Positions 13,455-24,845 are shown, numbered from the stretch's first letter. The stretch is DNA of 64,000 nucleotides from Breviolum minutum Mf 1.05b.01 (GCA_000507305.1 DF239348.1:124709-188708); one strand, 5' to 3'. Translations and numbers: made by a program. The notes: generated by a model not told the origin, from the sequence alone.

Positions 13455-13710
13455 CTGCAAAGCTCTTCAAGTCCATCAAAAAAAACTTGGTTCAGAACTT
13501 ATGGAGTCAATTAAACGAATGGAATTCCCAGTAGAATATACCATAGGTATACGTATAGTATATATAGTAAATACCTATACATTATATATTCATGTATGCC
13601 ATGCATCAAAAAGTTATAGATAATCTTAACATCTACATCACAAGCATTCTGGTTTTCGTAAAAACCTATCTTCTAGTTTCCTCATATTTCTAGGCAAATT
13701 ACTATAGTTC

Positions 13711-13771
13711 CTGAACCTGAATTAAGGGGATTTTGGGCCAATTCTCTTACTAAACCACCATTTGGGGTGAC
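13711..13771 (-). mobile_element. introner family H copy
   Basis: Runs from GTCACCCCAAATGG to CAGGTTCAG, the same GT and AG ends as the copies at 41.0 and 52.8 kb. Here the preceding frame meets a stop just before it, so use as a coding intron is not shown; it may lie in the 3' region. Confidence 0.5.
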
Positions 13772-13847
13772 CTCAGCTGAGGTCGCTATAATTTGAGCAA
13801 TATTTCATCATTCCCCTTTTCCATGTTGCTGAATTTCCTTTCGTGTC

Positions 13848-13916
13848 CTCGAGCTGAGATTGAAGCTGATCGATCTCTGCTTCGAGTTCTCGGATGTGTT
13901 CCATCAACTTCTTGTT
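13848..13916 (-). CDS. coiled-coil exon
   Basis: Acceptor TTTTTGTCTGTCAG opens phase 0 with NKKLMEHIRELEAEIDQLQ, a clear heptad pattern (L, I, L, I, L at a/d-like positions). No GT donor lies in frame. Candidates are GAG/GACACG (a GA-AG intron, known in dinoflagellates) at 13848 or TCA/GCAACA at 13830; both leave phase 0 for the 13454 exon. Confidence 0.65.
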
Positions 13917-14244
13917 CTGACAGACAAAAACGCGAAGCCCGCATTTCGTGAGGAGACAAACAAAAACACAGAAAAAAATAACAAAAATTGGCCTTCAAAG
14001 CACACGGAGCTCGAGATTTTACTGTTTTTTATATTTGGTCAAGGCCAAAATAAAGGGCAGTTCATAACTAAAGAGTTCAGCAAGATTGTCACTGAAAAAG
14101 GAAAGGTGATGTTTTTAAGGAGGCTTCCTGTTGTTTAACCCAAGCTATTCATCTTAACATGTTTGGGCTCTCTCAGTCGAATGGTTGTCCAGGCAAACCC
14201 CTAAGAGAGATGATTGATTTCACAGTCACGCCAGGTCGGTGCAC

Positions 14245-14341
14245 CTGATCTTTCTTTTTATTGAACTTCTCCACCTGTTGTTCCAATTTTTCCTGGCAAC
14301 GTTTCCAATCGGTTTTTGTTGCATCAAAGATATTACAAACA
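14245..14341 (-). CDS. coiled-coil exon
   Basis: 97 bp. The acceptor ends TTTGAG/T and the donor is CAG/GTGCAC. It encodes TKTDWKRCQEKLEQQVEKF, strongly helical, ends in phase 0 and joins directly to NKKLMEH of the next exon across a 328-bp GT-AG intron. Confidence 0.7.
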
Positions 14342-15049
14342 CTCAAACAACCACCGAAATATCATCCGTTTTTTCCAATCATAGATCATTGAGAGAGTTA
14401 CCTGCAAGCCCAGGGCGCACCAAAAACTTCTATCCTGGTGATTTGAAAACAGGCTTCCTATAATGGGCAGTTCAGCTATCGTCCTTTGCTACCAAGGCAG
14501 GATTGCATCCCCTCCAACAAGAATCAACCATTGGACCCCTTTCAAGTGGTGCCATAACATTTCCCCGATTCACTACCCCCAATATAAGAGGGACATGAGA
14601 CATGATCCCAATTGGGTCCAAATCGTTCCCTTTTCATATGACAGGTTGGTTCAACGGTTGTTCTATTTCAGGGAACACGTGGTGGTCCTAAAATCTTCTT
14701 TGAATGCACCATTTATGCGAGCTGCGATATCTATATTCCCTGGTCAAGGTACGGTATACATTCAGTTGGGCAATATGCTACCAAAGCCCAACCAGAACTA
14801 GAAAATCATTGATTTCTCATCATTGAAAGCCCCCAAAGAGGTGATCCTTCAAACCCGCTTTCAGGTGGTGCAGGATTTCTTCTGTTTTAGCTTTGAATGA
14901 TGGTCAGCATCGGGTGCCCACAAAGTCACAACAAAGCGACAGATCTTCAAAAATTACAGGGCACTGCGAGCCAGTAAAAAGAATGGTTCCGATTGATGTG
15001 TTGCACATATACATCATTTAGCACTAAGATCATTACTATTATGATTACT

Positions 15050-15346
15050 ACGTGATCATTTGTACTATTATCATTATCATCATTGTTATCATCATCGTCG
15101 TCATCATCATCGTCATCATCATCATCATCATCAACAACATAATCATAATCATCATCATGATCATCATCATCATCATCATCACAATCATGATCATCATAAT
15201 CATCATCATCATCATCATCATCATCCTCATCCTCATCATCCTCATCATCATTCATCATCATCATCCTCATCACCATCACCATCACCATCACCATAATCAT
15301 CATCATCATCATCATCATGATCATCATCATCATCATCACAATCATG

Positions 15347-15378
<32 letters not shown>

Positions 15379-15545
15379 CATCCTCATCATCCTCATCATC
15401 ATTCATCATCATCATCCTCATCATCATCATCATCATCATCATCCTCATCCTCATCATCATCATCATCGTCATCATCATCATCGTCATTGAGATGATTACC
15501 ATCGTTATCGTCATCATTATGATTGTTATCATAACTATGATCGTC
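15050..15545. repeat. (ATC)n trinucleotide array, about 490 bp
   Basis: Nearly pure CAT/ATC triplets with scattered substitutions. All frames on both strands are open only because the unit is three bases; the poly-His, poly-Met, poly-Asp and poly-Ile products are not genes. Confidence 0.95.
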
Positions 15546-15596
15546 ATTGCACGTCATTGTTATCGTTTTCACTATTGTAGTCTATCATTACTAACC

Positions 15597-15827
15597 TCAT
15601 GATAATGTCAAAAACACTGATATTTCGAGGTCGTAAATTATGGAAGAAAAACTGCCAACCTCGACTGATGTAGCACTCCCATCCACAGTATTCACATCTA
15701 GCCACGGATAAGACTTCTTTCTATGCACATGTTGGATCTGGTTGTTGAACAACAACACTTCGGATAGGGTTGCAAATACGGTAAAGACTCCCAATATAAA
15801 CTGGGTATCACAATAGTCCCAAACCAC
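15597..15827 (-). CDS. candidate exon with hydrophobic segment
   Basis: Open minus-strand frame with FILGVFTVFATLSEVLLF (a possible membrane helix) followed by NNQIQHVHRKKSYPW and an acidic stretch. Composition is protein-like, but splice boundaries are not clear (a TTTTTTTTTCCAG acceptor lies at about 15.88 kb). Function unknown. Confidence 0.35.
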   Translation of the reverse strand: MVWDYCDTQFILGVFTVFATLSEVLLFNNQIQHVHRKKSYPWLDVNTVDGSATSVEVGSFSSIIYDLEISVFLTLS

Positions 15828-16015
15828 CCGGTCTTATCACTGCTCATATCGTGGCACTGCCATCGTGCTGGAAAAAAAAACGCCTCCACGTCAAGTTGTG
15901 CCTGGTCACGTGTTTTTTTTCGGGAAAAAATGCGCAGCCTGGTCACCAAAAATCAACTGTGCACACAGCAATAACCACATCTCGAGGAAGAAAAACTGTG
16001 GAACTTAACCAAGGT

Positions 16016-16288
16016 TTAGAGAAAATGATCGTCCATTGAATCGAAAGTTTTCAGGTAGATTTCACCTATGAAAGGTACATCGGAACTCACTCCTGTTGGT
16101 CCCGGAACTTCACCAGGAAGTTCAAGGTTTGAGTGGATTTTGCTGGGATACCAATAAAGGTTTGACAGCTTGACAGCTTGGGGTTCCATGTATGTAAAGC
16201 AGCAAAATGCAAAGAAAATGACATCTAAAATTGGTGGTACCAGTCTGAAGTCCCTGTAATTACAAATTACTCTGGTGAACCGTGGCAA
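16016..16288 (-). CDS. candidate exon, unknown protein
   Basis: Ninety codons open on the minus strand, including EPQAVKLSNLYWYPSKIH and LELPGEVPGPTGVSSDVP. No stop in an otherwise AT-rich area argues for coding. Donor and acceptor were not pinned down. Confidence 0.35.
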   Translation of the reverse strand: MPRFTRVICNYRDFRLVPPILDVIFFAFCCFTYMEPQAVKLSNLYWYPSKIHSNLELPGEVPGPTGVSSDVPFIGEIYLKTFDSMDDHFL

Positions 16289-17194
16289 ACCAAAATAATT
16301 CGCCAGCTTGACACAAGCTAGTTTCTCAAAATTGCCCGCTGTTGAGCTAGAGTTTCTAGTGAGGTAGCTATGATGTCGCTATAGCTTGCGAACAGATCTT
16401 TTAATATGATCAGGGAAGCATACATGTCAAAACTACCTGGTTGCTTAATGGATTTATATATGCTTGATCCTTGCACCCAAGCAGCAAAATGCCGCTTCCT
16501 TCAGAAGTAGGACGCGATATGATGGTACACGGTATACCCTCCCAGAGAAGGGGTTTGGCATATCTCCACCATACGGTAATTTTAAGTCAAAAGTGCTCAC
16601 TGGGAGGGTAAAGGTTAGTTTTTCGGGTAGCTTTCAAAAGGGGGGTTCTACAAGACTGGTATTCCACAAGCATTTCCCCATACTTGGATGCTCATTACAC
16701 ACGGGTGCTTAGGAAGCAGGGTGGGATATCTTTGTGGTCACAATTCTACCTGATGCTTCATGCGAAAACCCAGAAGACAGCGAGCATTTCCGCATGTTTT
16801 CGTAGATTGAGGGTCTATTCTCTATCCCATACTTTCCCAGGTTTCATACATCCAGAGGTGCAGGATTTCAGCTCACAAACCTAAATCAGAACTTGCAAAA
16901 AGAAAGGATGATAGGAACAGTAGATTGATGAGATGTAATTCGCCTCTAATTTTGTTTTGCCACCACGTTCTCTGGGAATCCCCTGGAACAAACACACTTC
17001 AGAAGGCACTTGAGGACACATATGTAAATATTCATATGTGTGCACAATATGTATGTATAATAGAGGTATATATACATATATATATATACATATGTTTGCA
17101 AAAAATATATATATATATATATTATATATATCATACACCCATATGTGTATATAAACCCGGCTCAGCCATTTCTTCACAACTTCCATTTTCCTAC

Positions 17195-17232
17195 CGAGCC
17201 TGGTGTGCTTTATCCGCTTCTTCCCTGGCAGC
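17195..17232 (-). CDS. 38-bp coiled-coil exon
   Basis: Acceptor TTCTTTGCTTCCAG and donor CTCG/GTAGGA frame AAREEADKAHQAR. It starts in phase 0 and ends in phase 2. Short, but both splice sites are good and composition matches neighbouring exons. Confidence 0.6.
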
Positions 17233-18211
17233 CTGGAAGCAAAGAACCGGGTGTCGACTGCGAGTTGGCATGCCGGAGTTCCAAGTGGACTCAGATTTTT
17301 TTGGAGATATGTATACAGATATTATGTAAAGTAATACTTGGAGATTTACAAACATGCGACATGATAGATGTTTACCAGATCGGTTCAATCATGTCATATA
17401 ATCAAAGTATGATGGTATATCACTAAGATGTAAGTATCACCGTTATATAATAGCTATATACACACACCAAGCCCTAGTTGTACATCATTTTCATACCAAT
17501 GTCCCAGCCGAACGGTGCGATTGTCCCAAAGCCTGCATATTCGTAGCAATTTGGCGCCTACCCCCCCCCCCCCCAAACCTGTGGTACTGGCAGTGTTTCG
17601 ACATTGTGGATTGAAACGTTGCTATCTACCTACGTCTATCCATATCTATCTTAATTGTATGTCTGTATCCATGCCTCGCCTTGTCATTTCTTGGCTTTAC
17701 CTTAAACCTTACCTGCTAGTATGTCACTATCACCAGATGAATCATCGGATCACCCTCAGACAGTTGGATTGCGACTGCTTGGGATGAAGCCATCCCCGGG
17801 GCACTAGGAGCACCTGATTGTTATCTTACCTTATCCTAGCTCATCTGATCATCTTATCAATACGTATCAGCTATCCGAAGATTCAGTAGCTACCAAAGAA
17901 GAAATCGCCAACCTTGGATGAGGATTACACATGGACACTGAGAATCACACATATGGAGTCATATCCTGAGAGGCCTTCCAAAAATTGCAGGAGTGGATTT
18001 TCCTCCAAAAATGTCACTGCCCAAAAAAACATGCAACTTCTTAAACACTTGTGTGGTATCTGGCAACCTATCTTTTCATGGTTGTTTTTGACCTAAGTTA
18101 ATCTTTAACAACCATTTCAGATTCCGTGATGCTCTTCATGGAAAAAATCCCCAACAACCACCTGGGATGTCAAAAACCCTGTAAATAATGGGACAACCAT
18201 GGATAAACTAC

Positions 18212-18320
18212 CTATCCCATCTTTCGGCATTTGTGCTGACCCGCTGACACGACATGGTGCATCTCGCTGCGCCTCAGTCTTTCCTTTTTGCCTCGCTGCA
18301 TCATCCTTGCATTGGTCAGC
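18212..18320 (-). CDS. charged exon
   Basis: Acceptor TTTTCCCCAG opens ADQCKDDAARQKGKTEAQR in phase 0, matching the end of the exon at 19090. The end is uncertain: ATAG/GTAGTT at 18212, which lies next to a family B element, or an internal GAG/GCGCAG, which would join in phase to the 17232 exon. Confidence 0.55.
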
Positions 18321-19089
18321 CTGGGGAAAAGTGAGCGCAAGAAATGGAGTATAATAGTATATACCTTTCCTCCCATAATCTTGGAAATGGAAAATGGATG
18401 AAAATGAGTCCCTCCAATATAGTGTCCTTTCATTCAGGGTAATTTTCCACTGAACCATGAATATGAGAGAAAGGGTAGTACTAGGATGGGGACGTGCGAG
18501 AAGGTATTCATACGAATTTCATCAAATGTAAAGTCAAGTACTGGTATGAATATTTTCAAGATTGCCATCTTGGCCACAGTAGGAATGGAGAACCATGGGT
18601 TGTGAACAATGGGCTGCTCCCTTTTTCAATATAGTAAGTGTTTGTTGAAGCCGTATTTCTGTTGCAGGTTACGGCCGTGGAGGGCGGGTTGGGAATACAA
18701 GAAGCGCTATACGATACACTCAGATGGGAAGTAACTAGGAGCTCGTCCATTACCAAAAGATCTGAAACGAAGTGTCCGTTCATGTTTTTCATCTCTTACA
18801 TATTTGGACAGCTACAGTCTGAATGACTGTTACTATTGGCGACTTAATATCAGTGACCTTCTGTGTTCACATGTTCCTGACAAAAAATATCAATCCAACA
18901 CAAGACAATAGTTGGCCATTTTGAACCTATTTGAGACCAAACCACAACTCATAAACAGGGTATCCTGACTACTCCCGCAAAAACGCCTTCACCAGAAATA
19001 AACTCTGCTGAGGATAGGTTTATAAGTTTATAACCTTTCCATGAATTATATACATATTATATAAACTCATCGAGGCAATAGTCTCATAC

Positions 19090-19254
19090 CTTCCTCTTGA
19101 ATGTATTTTTGTCTCCACCGTGTTCAGCGCATGTATTTTCCCAAGAATCCCCGGTGGACACACCGATAAAAGCACCTCGGAAAGAGCTTTGTCCAACTTG
19201 GTCTGTTGGGAGTTGGCTAAGTCCTCGATGATTGGGATTATGTTTCTCCCTTGT
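19090..19254 (-). CDS. 165-bp exon
   Basis: Acceptor GATTGCTCAAG and donor AAG/GTATGAG bound 55 codons (TREKHNPNHRGLSQLPTD onward). It joins phase 0 to the exons on both sides. A second frame (IIEDLANSQQTKLDKALSE) is also open and looks helical, but does not fit the phase of the next exon. Confidence 0.5.
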
Positions 19255-20180
19255 CTTGAGCAATCTCAACGCAGATGGGCTATAGACTATAGAAATGAAT
19301 GCTTCAAAAATTACACTCCAGTAAACTAACATAGGCATGAAAAATCCACCATTTTGATGGTAATTGCGAGGGAATGGGTTTTGTCATGGTGATATCTTAG
19401 CTTACTAGAGGTTGCCTCCAACACAATTCTGCCAATGGAAAACTTGTTTCCTAATTAACTACCCAACTACAGTAACTTGTCAAAGGTTTTCCGGTGAAAC
19501 CTGCCAATAACCTGATCCCCCCCGAAAGATCCACTGGTTTTTGGGGATCCCCTCAAAATATTAGGGGATCCACCCCAAAAAAACATTTCCTAGTTGGTGG
19601 TGTTCCCCACCCATTTGAAAAATATGCGCAAGTCAAATTGCATCATTTCCCCAAGGATCGGGGTCAAAAATTCCATTAATATTTGAGGAACCACCATCCA
19701 GTTTCCTTGAGATGGTTGATTTTAGTAGGAAAAGCGACTTGAGTTGCATAATAATTAGTGCGGTCCCTAGATTTTTGATACAACCCATTGTGATCTGCCA
19801 AGCCAAAAACCCATGGTTTCATGTGCCCAATCCATGTGTGCATTCGCCGAAAATTGGCACCTAAAAATCAGACAGTCTGATTTGAGGTCTACCAAAGAAG
19901 CGTTTGAAAGTCAGATGCTGGAAAATTCGATGAGCCAGCGTGAAACGAAAAAAAATGAAAACGCTAAAACCTTGCAGTCTCTCATCTCATTCCACTGGCT
20001 GTTTTTTTTAGGGATTTCACAACAATAATAGCTACAAATCGCTAGAAGACCAAGGGTAGTGTATAAAAAGGGAGGAGCCTGTTGTGAGATGTATTAAAAT
20101 CAAACCCGATATAAAACCCCTTACAAAACAAGGGTAGTAGCTTAAAACCCCTTATTTAAAGAAATCCCAAAAACGACCAC

Positions 20181-20244
20181 CCGTCGTGTCATTTTTTCTC
20201 TCCGTTGTCCCATCCTTGATGTCAGCTTCGGCATCACGAAGGGC
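20181..20244 (-). CDS. 64-bp basic exon
   Basis: Acceptor GCAACAACAG and donor CGACGG/GTGGTC. In the frame required by the previous exon it encodes PFVMPKLTSRMGQRREKMTRR; another frame (ALRDAEADIKDGTTE) is open as well. Phase continuity favours the first. Confidence 0.5.
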
Positions 20245-21001
20245 CTGTTGTTGCGACGAAATTGAGATTCATTTTTGAGATTCAAGCGTGAAAAAACAAA
20301 TAAAATGAGGAAACACTTTGGAAGTTTTACAAATCTCTGTTTCTGGCTACCGGTAATGTTGTATTTCATATGTTCATCTAATATATTCTCATGTTGCGCC
20401 TTTTTAGCCTGGAAAAGTGTCAGGGCTGTCCAAGAGTGGCCAAAAAAAAGTCAGCTGCCCATCCTTGGATTGCTTAAAGGGGTGGCTTGTTGACCCTTTC
20501 TACCACAGTAAAGCACGGTGAAAATTATACACCCCCAAAGTTTAACATGGAACCTCAAGATGATGGTTTCCAATAGGAATCTCCTTTTCCAGGGGCTGAT
20601 TTTCAGGTTCCATGTTAATCTTCAGGGGTGTGTCATAACTTGTTGGAGAATATATTACCTACCTTTCTTCACTTTCATACTTTTTTGATATATTGTCTTT
20701 ACCACCGGCATGTTCACACTCCCAAACACTAATCTAGCAGCCGTGGTGCACCAAATTCCATATCCGATGTCTTTGGGCATGATGCAACTTGTACATAATT
20801 AATGTATATATATATATACATACTTTTGATATCATGGTGTATTTAAATATACTGTAGCAAATGTTTTTTAATGTACTGTACATATGCGTTGTTAAAGAGA
20901 TACGTTATATTACCCTCCAGATTTTCAATGTCCATCTTCGCATAGCGTCTGGACTTAAGACAAACGTTGGAAACATATATGTCAACCTTGATCATCTCCA
21001 C

Positions 21002-21103
21002 AAGTAGATAGAAGAAACAGGGGTGATGAAAAGTTCAAAGTCATTGAAGCTCCGTATGTGGCAGTTTTGCTGACATGATTTGGTTGGGGCACTTTTCGGC
21101 TCA
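21002..21103 (-). CDS. exon, unknown protein
   Basis: Begins after AACAAAG and completes a codon from the 21181 exon; contains EPKSAPTKSCQQNCHIRSF and ends at CTACTT/GTGGAG in phase 2, matching the 20244 exon. The acceptor has a weak pyrimidine tract, so the start is less sure. Confidence 0.45.
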
Positions 21104-21180
21104 CTTTGTTTAATCCCCACTGAATCATCCAAATTTTTGATGAGTTTTGTTGGCGCAACCAAACATAAAACATACTTTAC

Positions 21181-21260
21181 TGAAGGACTTTCACCAATTT
21201 CTTCAACTCCTGCGACTCATCTGAGCAGTGATCAAAACACTTGTGACATTCCATGAAATA
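21181..21260 (-). CDS. 80-bp exon
   Basis: Starts after ACCAAAGAG (phase 0) and ends CTTCA/GTAAAGTATG. Contains YFMECHKCFDHCSDESQELK, with a C-x2-C plus further Cys/His that might bind metal, though no known finger pattern is met. The upstream intron carries a family D-like element. Confidence 0.65.
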
Positions 21261-21429
21261 CTCTTTGGTTAATACCAGGATCCTTAATAATGAAGATTTA
21301 CTACAATCCCCTTAAAGAACTGGGTATAGTATAAACTAATCTCCATGAAAAACAGCCAAATCACCGGGGTTGTTGGCATGTTTTGGCCAATTTAGCATCC
21401 TTCCACTTCAACGAAACCCCTGCTGAAAC

Positions 21430-21485
21430 CTTCTGTAGGCCGCTGAACAGTTTCTCCACCTCCGCCTGAGATGTTTGGTCACTTT
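21430..21485 (-). CDS. 56-bp exon
   Basis: Encodes SDQTSQAEVEKLFSGLQK, ending CAGAAG/GTTTCAG in phase 0 and so joining the 21260 exon in phase. Helical, acidic and basic residues mixed. Confidence 0.6.
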
Positions 21486-21947
21486 CTTAAATTGCATCTA
21501 GGTCATAAAGATAGAGCCAGGAATTATAGAGGTTGTATTTATTAGCATGTGATTTAAGTATAATATATATAGATATATAACCCTTCAACTCAAATAGCAA
21601 TACCATTAAAAAGGAAACCCATCGTTCAAACCTTCTCGGATTCGAGGTGCCATATCTTAGTTGGTAAACAACTTCCACGGCCTCCGATGTCTTGAAAGGA
21701 TTCAAATTCAAAATTCAAACAATTGCGAAACATTGAAATTTCAAGATTTCGAACCTCTGGTCCTGGACAAAAAACACTGCTGGTGGTCATGGGGTACTTT
21801 TCTCAACGTGCGAAGCAGTACATAAGACGATGAACACAGCAGAGCAGATGGTACCCCCAACAGAATCTGTGCTAACGCTATAGGCAGCATTAGAACTCTA
21901 TGGGAGCCTTGGAAGACGACTAAAAAGTTAGATTCGTTCAACATTAC

Positions 21948-22053
21948 TTGATGGAAGAAATCCGGCTAACCACCTGGGATGTCTAAAACCCTGTAAATAA
22001 TGGGATCAACTACCTACCTCAACTGGTTAGCCGGATTTCTTCCATCAACAGTA
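21948..22053. mobile_element. introner family B copy
   Basis: Arms TTGATGGAAGAAATCCGGCTAA and TTAGCCGGATTTCTTCCATCAA pair almost perfectly around the shared CCACCTGGGATGT and CCTGTAAATAATGGGAT core. Flanking exons were not established. Confidence 0.8.
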
Positions 22054-22473
22054 TCATTTGTCCAAATGGTCCACCAATTTCCCCTAACGGAACAAGGCCC
22101 CTTGTTTGCTGAACTCCAAATGGAGAGGTGAAATTGTCACATCATCTTAGGCTTCAACTGGCGTGTTTTTCTGCCTTCTTCACCAAAAACGCCTAACATG
22201 GAACATCCTACATCCTAGAACGCAAAAATGAAAGTTGGAAGAGGATGTTCCTTTCAAACAAAAACTTCAGTCCTCAGGTTTCATGTTCCCAGCGTAAAAC
22301 GCCCTCGTTCCACACACGTTTCAACCGCTCCCTTCAATCCATTCATCGGTGATGGTAATTTCACCAAGTTGCGGTGAGGATCATGGTTCTTTCTGGCCAA
22401 CCAGCGCTAAGCTTGAGCAATGTCCAAAGGGTGCGATGGAAAAGCTTTTCGAATGATGCCAGGAAAAGGTCAC

Positions 22474-22638
22474 CTTTTTAAAAGAAAATTCTGATGCTTG
22501 AGGCTATGTAATTCCAAGTAATGTCTCAACAACTTCCACAAAGATACTGTAAGAGATTCATAGACATTTGTCGTTGCCCAAGGAGGAGTCCGCACATGTT
22601 CAATTGAGATGGTCATAAACGTAGATTCATACACCAAC
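22474..22638 (-). CDS. 165-bp exon, unknown protein
   Basis: Acceptor CTGCTTGTTTTTAG and donor AAAAAG/GTGACC bound 54 codons including VYESTFMTISIEHVRTPPW and VSLWKLLRHYLELHSLKH. Length fits phases 2 in and 2 out. No family recognised. Confidence 0.6.
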
Positions 22639-23132
22639 CTAAAAACAAGCAGTGGACGAGTGGTTTCCGTTCTCAACGGCCAGTTTCTTTTGAAGCGTCT
22701 ATCATTAAAAAAACATCCTGATATTTGGTGATTCCATGCCACGCTAAAAAAAAATAACTATAAATACTGATACATTCCTACCAAACAGATCCTTATGTTA
22801 TATGTATATATATATATACATAGATATTCCACATGCAGTTCCGGTACTAGGATGCTAGTCTAGATATATCTAGATACGTTTAAATAGCAAAAAAGAGTTG
22901 CATCATTCTTTCATTTCTCGCCAACTGTGCCAAACTTAACCCACTTGACCAAAGGGCTATTTTGAGGGCCTTCAAACCCAGCAAAGTTTCATGGTATCTT
23001 CCTCATGTGTATAATATCTATACACATTATATACAGTGTTTTTACATGTCTTCCCCCTTTGTTTCAGGGGCTCAAGATTAGTTTCTTATATAGGTCCTTT
23101 TGATTCTGAAATTCTGGGAACAGGTGAAGTCA

Positions 23133-23190
23133 TTACCACCAAAAACTTTTTCCAGCACGCGAGGTTCGCTACAGTTTCGAACTGTCCAAG
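23133..23190 (-). CDS. candidate short exon
   Basis: After CTATGTATCCAG the frame WLGQFETVANLACWKKFL runs to a possible GTGGTAATG donor. Boundaries are approximate; phase to neighbours was not checked through. Confidence 0.4.
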
Positions 23191-23509
23191 CCACTGGATA
23201 CATAGATTCGAAATAACATGTGAATGTCTACATCGAAAAAACATGTACCGGAGTGTACATATGTATATGATGATATGCACATGAAAGTGTTTGCCATCAA
23301 AACATGCACATGAGTCACATGTATAGCATTATATACTGGGAATCAGGAAACTCAAATGCCAACTTATTCATTCATCCAGTTAGTAAATGGTTAATAACCA
23401 TGAATATTAAGTCCCCTAACTGTGTAGTTATTTCCCTTTCCAAATGGCCATGATTTGCTTCAAACATCCATCTGTTTTTGCTACCGGCGCTTCAGAAGAA
23501 CTTTCTGGC

Positions 23510-23561
23510 CTCGGAGGTTTGGTGGGCCGCAGCAACGGGGTCCCTTACTTTCCAGTGAATC
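23510..23561 (-). CDS. exon following a family D introner
   Basis: Starts directly after the element's AACCAG end. In the phase set by the exon above it reads IHWKVRDPVAAAHQTSE. The end is either GAG/GCCAGA (a GC donor) as given or AGAAA/GTTCTT about 10 bp further. Confidence 0.6.
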
Positions 23562-23654
23562 CTGGTTGTTTAAGAACGGGATCCTCAAAATGAATAATTT
23601 TTACCAAAGTCTAAACAAAAATCCATCCCATTCAGCTTTTTTTTCTAAAGTGAC
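23562..23654 (-). mobile_element. intron made by introner family D
   Basis: 93-bp intron running AAAGG/GTCACTTTAG to CAACCAG/GATTC. The 3' end (GGATCCCGTTCTTAAACAACCAG) is the family D arm seen also at 24281-24394 and near 12.5 and 63.9 kb. The exon phases on both sides agree. Confidence 0.7.
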
Positions 23655-23695
23655 CCTTTGATTTCACATCTTTTTTTGTAGTGGCAACTGGCCCC
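23655..23695 (-). CDS. 41-bp exon
   Basis: Starts after TTCATGTCACAAG in phase 0 and encodes GASCHYKKRCEIK, ending in phase 2 at AAAGG/GTCAC, the start of a family D introner. Confidence 0.6.
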
Positions 23696-23974
23696 CTTGT
23701 GACATGAACACATAGCTTTTACGCTGAACTACAGGGGATTGAACTGCTCAAAGCTCAATTGGAGGTGATTTTTGTTAAGCTCAAGTCACAAAGTCGAAAC
23801 AAAATGCAGAAAACACCGGGTTTTAACAAGGTCATGTCGGGGGTTTCACCACTTTCAACCACTCAAATAGGATCACTTTTAAGCATCAAACAAACACTTA
23901 GGAAGGTTAAGAACCCATAGTATTTCCAACATCTTCAACCTTTGAATATCATGGAATCCGTTTTACAGACCTAC

Positions 23975-24010
23975 TGTCTGGAAGAGGTCATTTTTGCAGA
24001 ACATGCAATC
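23975..24010 (-). CDS. 36-bp microexon
   Basis: Acceptor TCATTATTCACTAG and donor CAGACA/GTAGGT enclose DCMFCKNDLFQT. Phase 0 on both sides, matching its neighbours. Confidence 0.7.
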
Positions 24011-24143
24011 CTAGTGAATAATGATAGCCATAACGAGTTATATTTCAGCAAGCTTTTAATATGTCTGTTTATTTTGCAAAGATTCCATCCCAATTCCCAA
24101 CTCACATCATTGATTTTTATGCTAAACGTCCCCCCGAACTCAC

Positions 24144-24212
24144 ATCACCATGGGACCCAGCAGATTCAACAGAAAAACAAAAAGTGTTGCACCCTTTCAC
24201 CCAGCCAAGTCC
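24144..24212 (-). CDS. 69-bp exon
   Basis: Acceptor TGATGTTCCAAG and donor GGTGAT/GTGAGT, 23 codons (GLGWVKGCNTFCFSVESAG), phase 0 on both sides. The upstream intron (24213-24253) would be only 41 bp. Confidence 0.7.
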
Positions 24213-24253
24213 CTTGGAACATCACAAAAAAACATCTCACCAACACAGCACAC

Positions 24254-24280
24254 CTCATCCAACCACTTGAGCATTGAATC
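24254..24280 (-). CDS. 27-bp microexon after introner D
   Basis: Nine codons, DSMLKWLDE, between the AACCAG end of a family D element and a GAG/GTGTGC donor. Phase 0 on both sides. Confidence 0.65.
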
Positions 24281-24394
24281 CTGGTTGCTTAAGGTTCCGG
24301 GATCCTTATTTCATGGTTTATGACTATGAAGTTTCATCCCCACATAACTGGGTAGGATTTCATCCCCTTACAAATCCCCTAAAGAACCAGGGAC
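24281..24394 (-). mobile_element. intron made by introner family D
   Basis: 114-bp intron beginning GTCCCTGGTTCTTTAGGGG and ending CTTAAGCAACCAG. The element's CCTGGTT and AACCAG arms are its own termini, so donor GT and acceptor AG lie at the element ends. Flanking exons join in phase 0. Confidence 0.75.
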
Positions 24395-24469
24395 CCTTTT
24401 TTTCAACTTCCAAACCACTAAGTCCACCCCAACAGGAGGTGCTTTGATCATCTTCGCCAAGTCCGAATC
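24395..24469 (-). CDS. 75-bp exon
   Basis: Strong acceptor TATCCAACCCTTTCCAG. 25 codons including DLAKMIKAPPVGVDLVVW, ending AAAAAGG exactly at the family D element. Phase 0 on both sides. Confidence 0.75.
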
Positions 24470-24845
24470 CTGGAAAGGGTTGGATACGTTCACCGGTTCA
24501 CTAACGGCCGTTGATTCACGGAAAATTTGGGTAAAGTGGATGAACAAAACTTGAAGGCGCCAAGCATGATTGGGAAACAGAAAAAATGAGGTGATGATTT
24601 TTTGAGGATAATAGCTGAAATAATTTAACAACCAACAACTTTGCCAGTTTTGGTGTTGATTATTTGAAAGAAAACATCCAAAAATGATGAAAAATGATGA
24701 AAATTCATTCTGAAGGACCATGCCGGGGCAAAAAAGAATAGATATCGTGAATCAGTACCAAACCATTGCGGGACTCATGTGTTTCCTGGACCACCTGAAC
24801 CTGCTGAATATGGAAGGGAATATTTATATATATATATATACATAT

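Noticed and set aside
15052..15495. Long open frames of His, Ser, Ile, Met or Asp repeats on both strands
   Set aside because: They come from an (ATC)n array whose unit is three bases long.
17561..17574. Run of 14 C bases as a structural or regulatory site
   Set aside because: A lone homopolymer with no partner sequence; could be a sequencing artefact.
18667..18729. Plus-strand exon-like frame VTAVEGGLGIQEALYDTLRW with TTTCTGTTGCAG and GAA/GTAACT
   Set aside because: Good splice sites, but alone on the plus strand within a run of minus-strand exons. Kept out for lack of partner exons.
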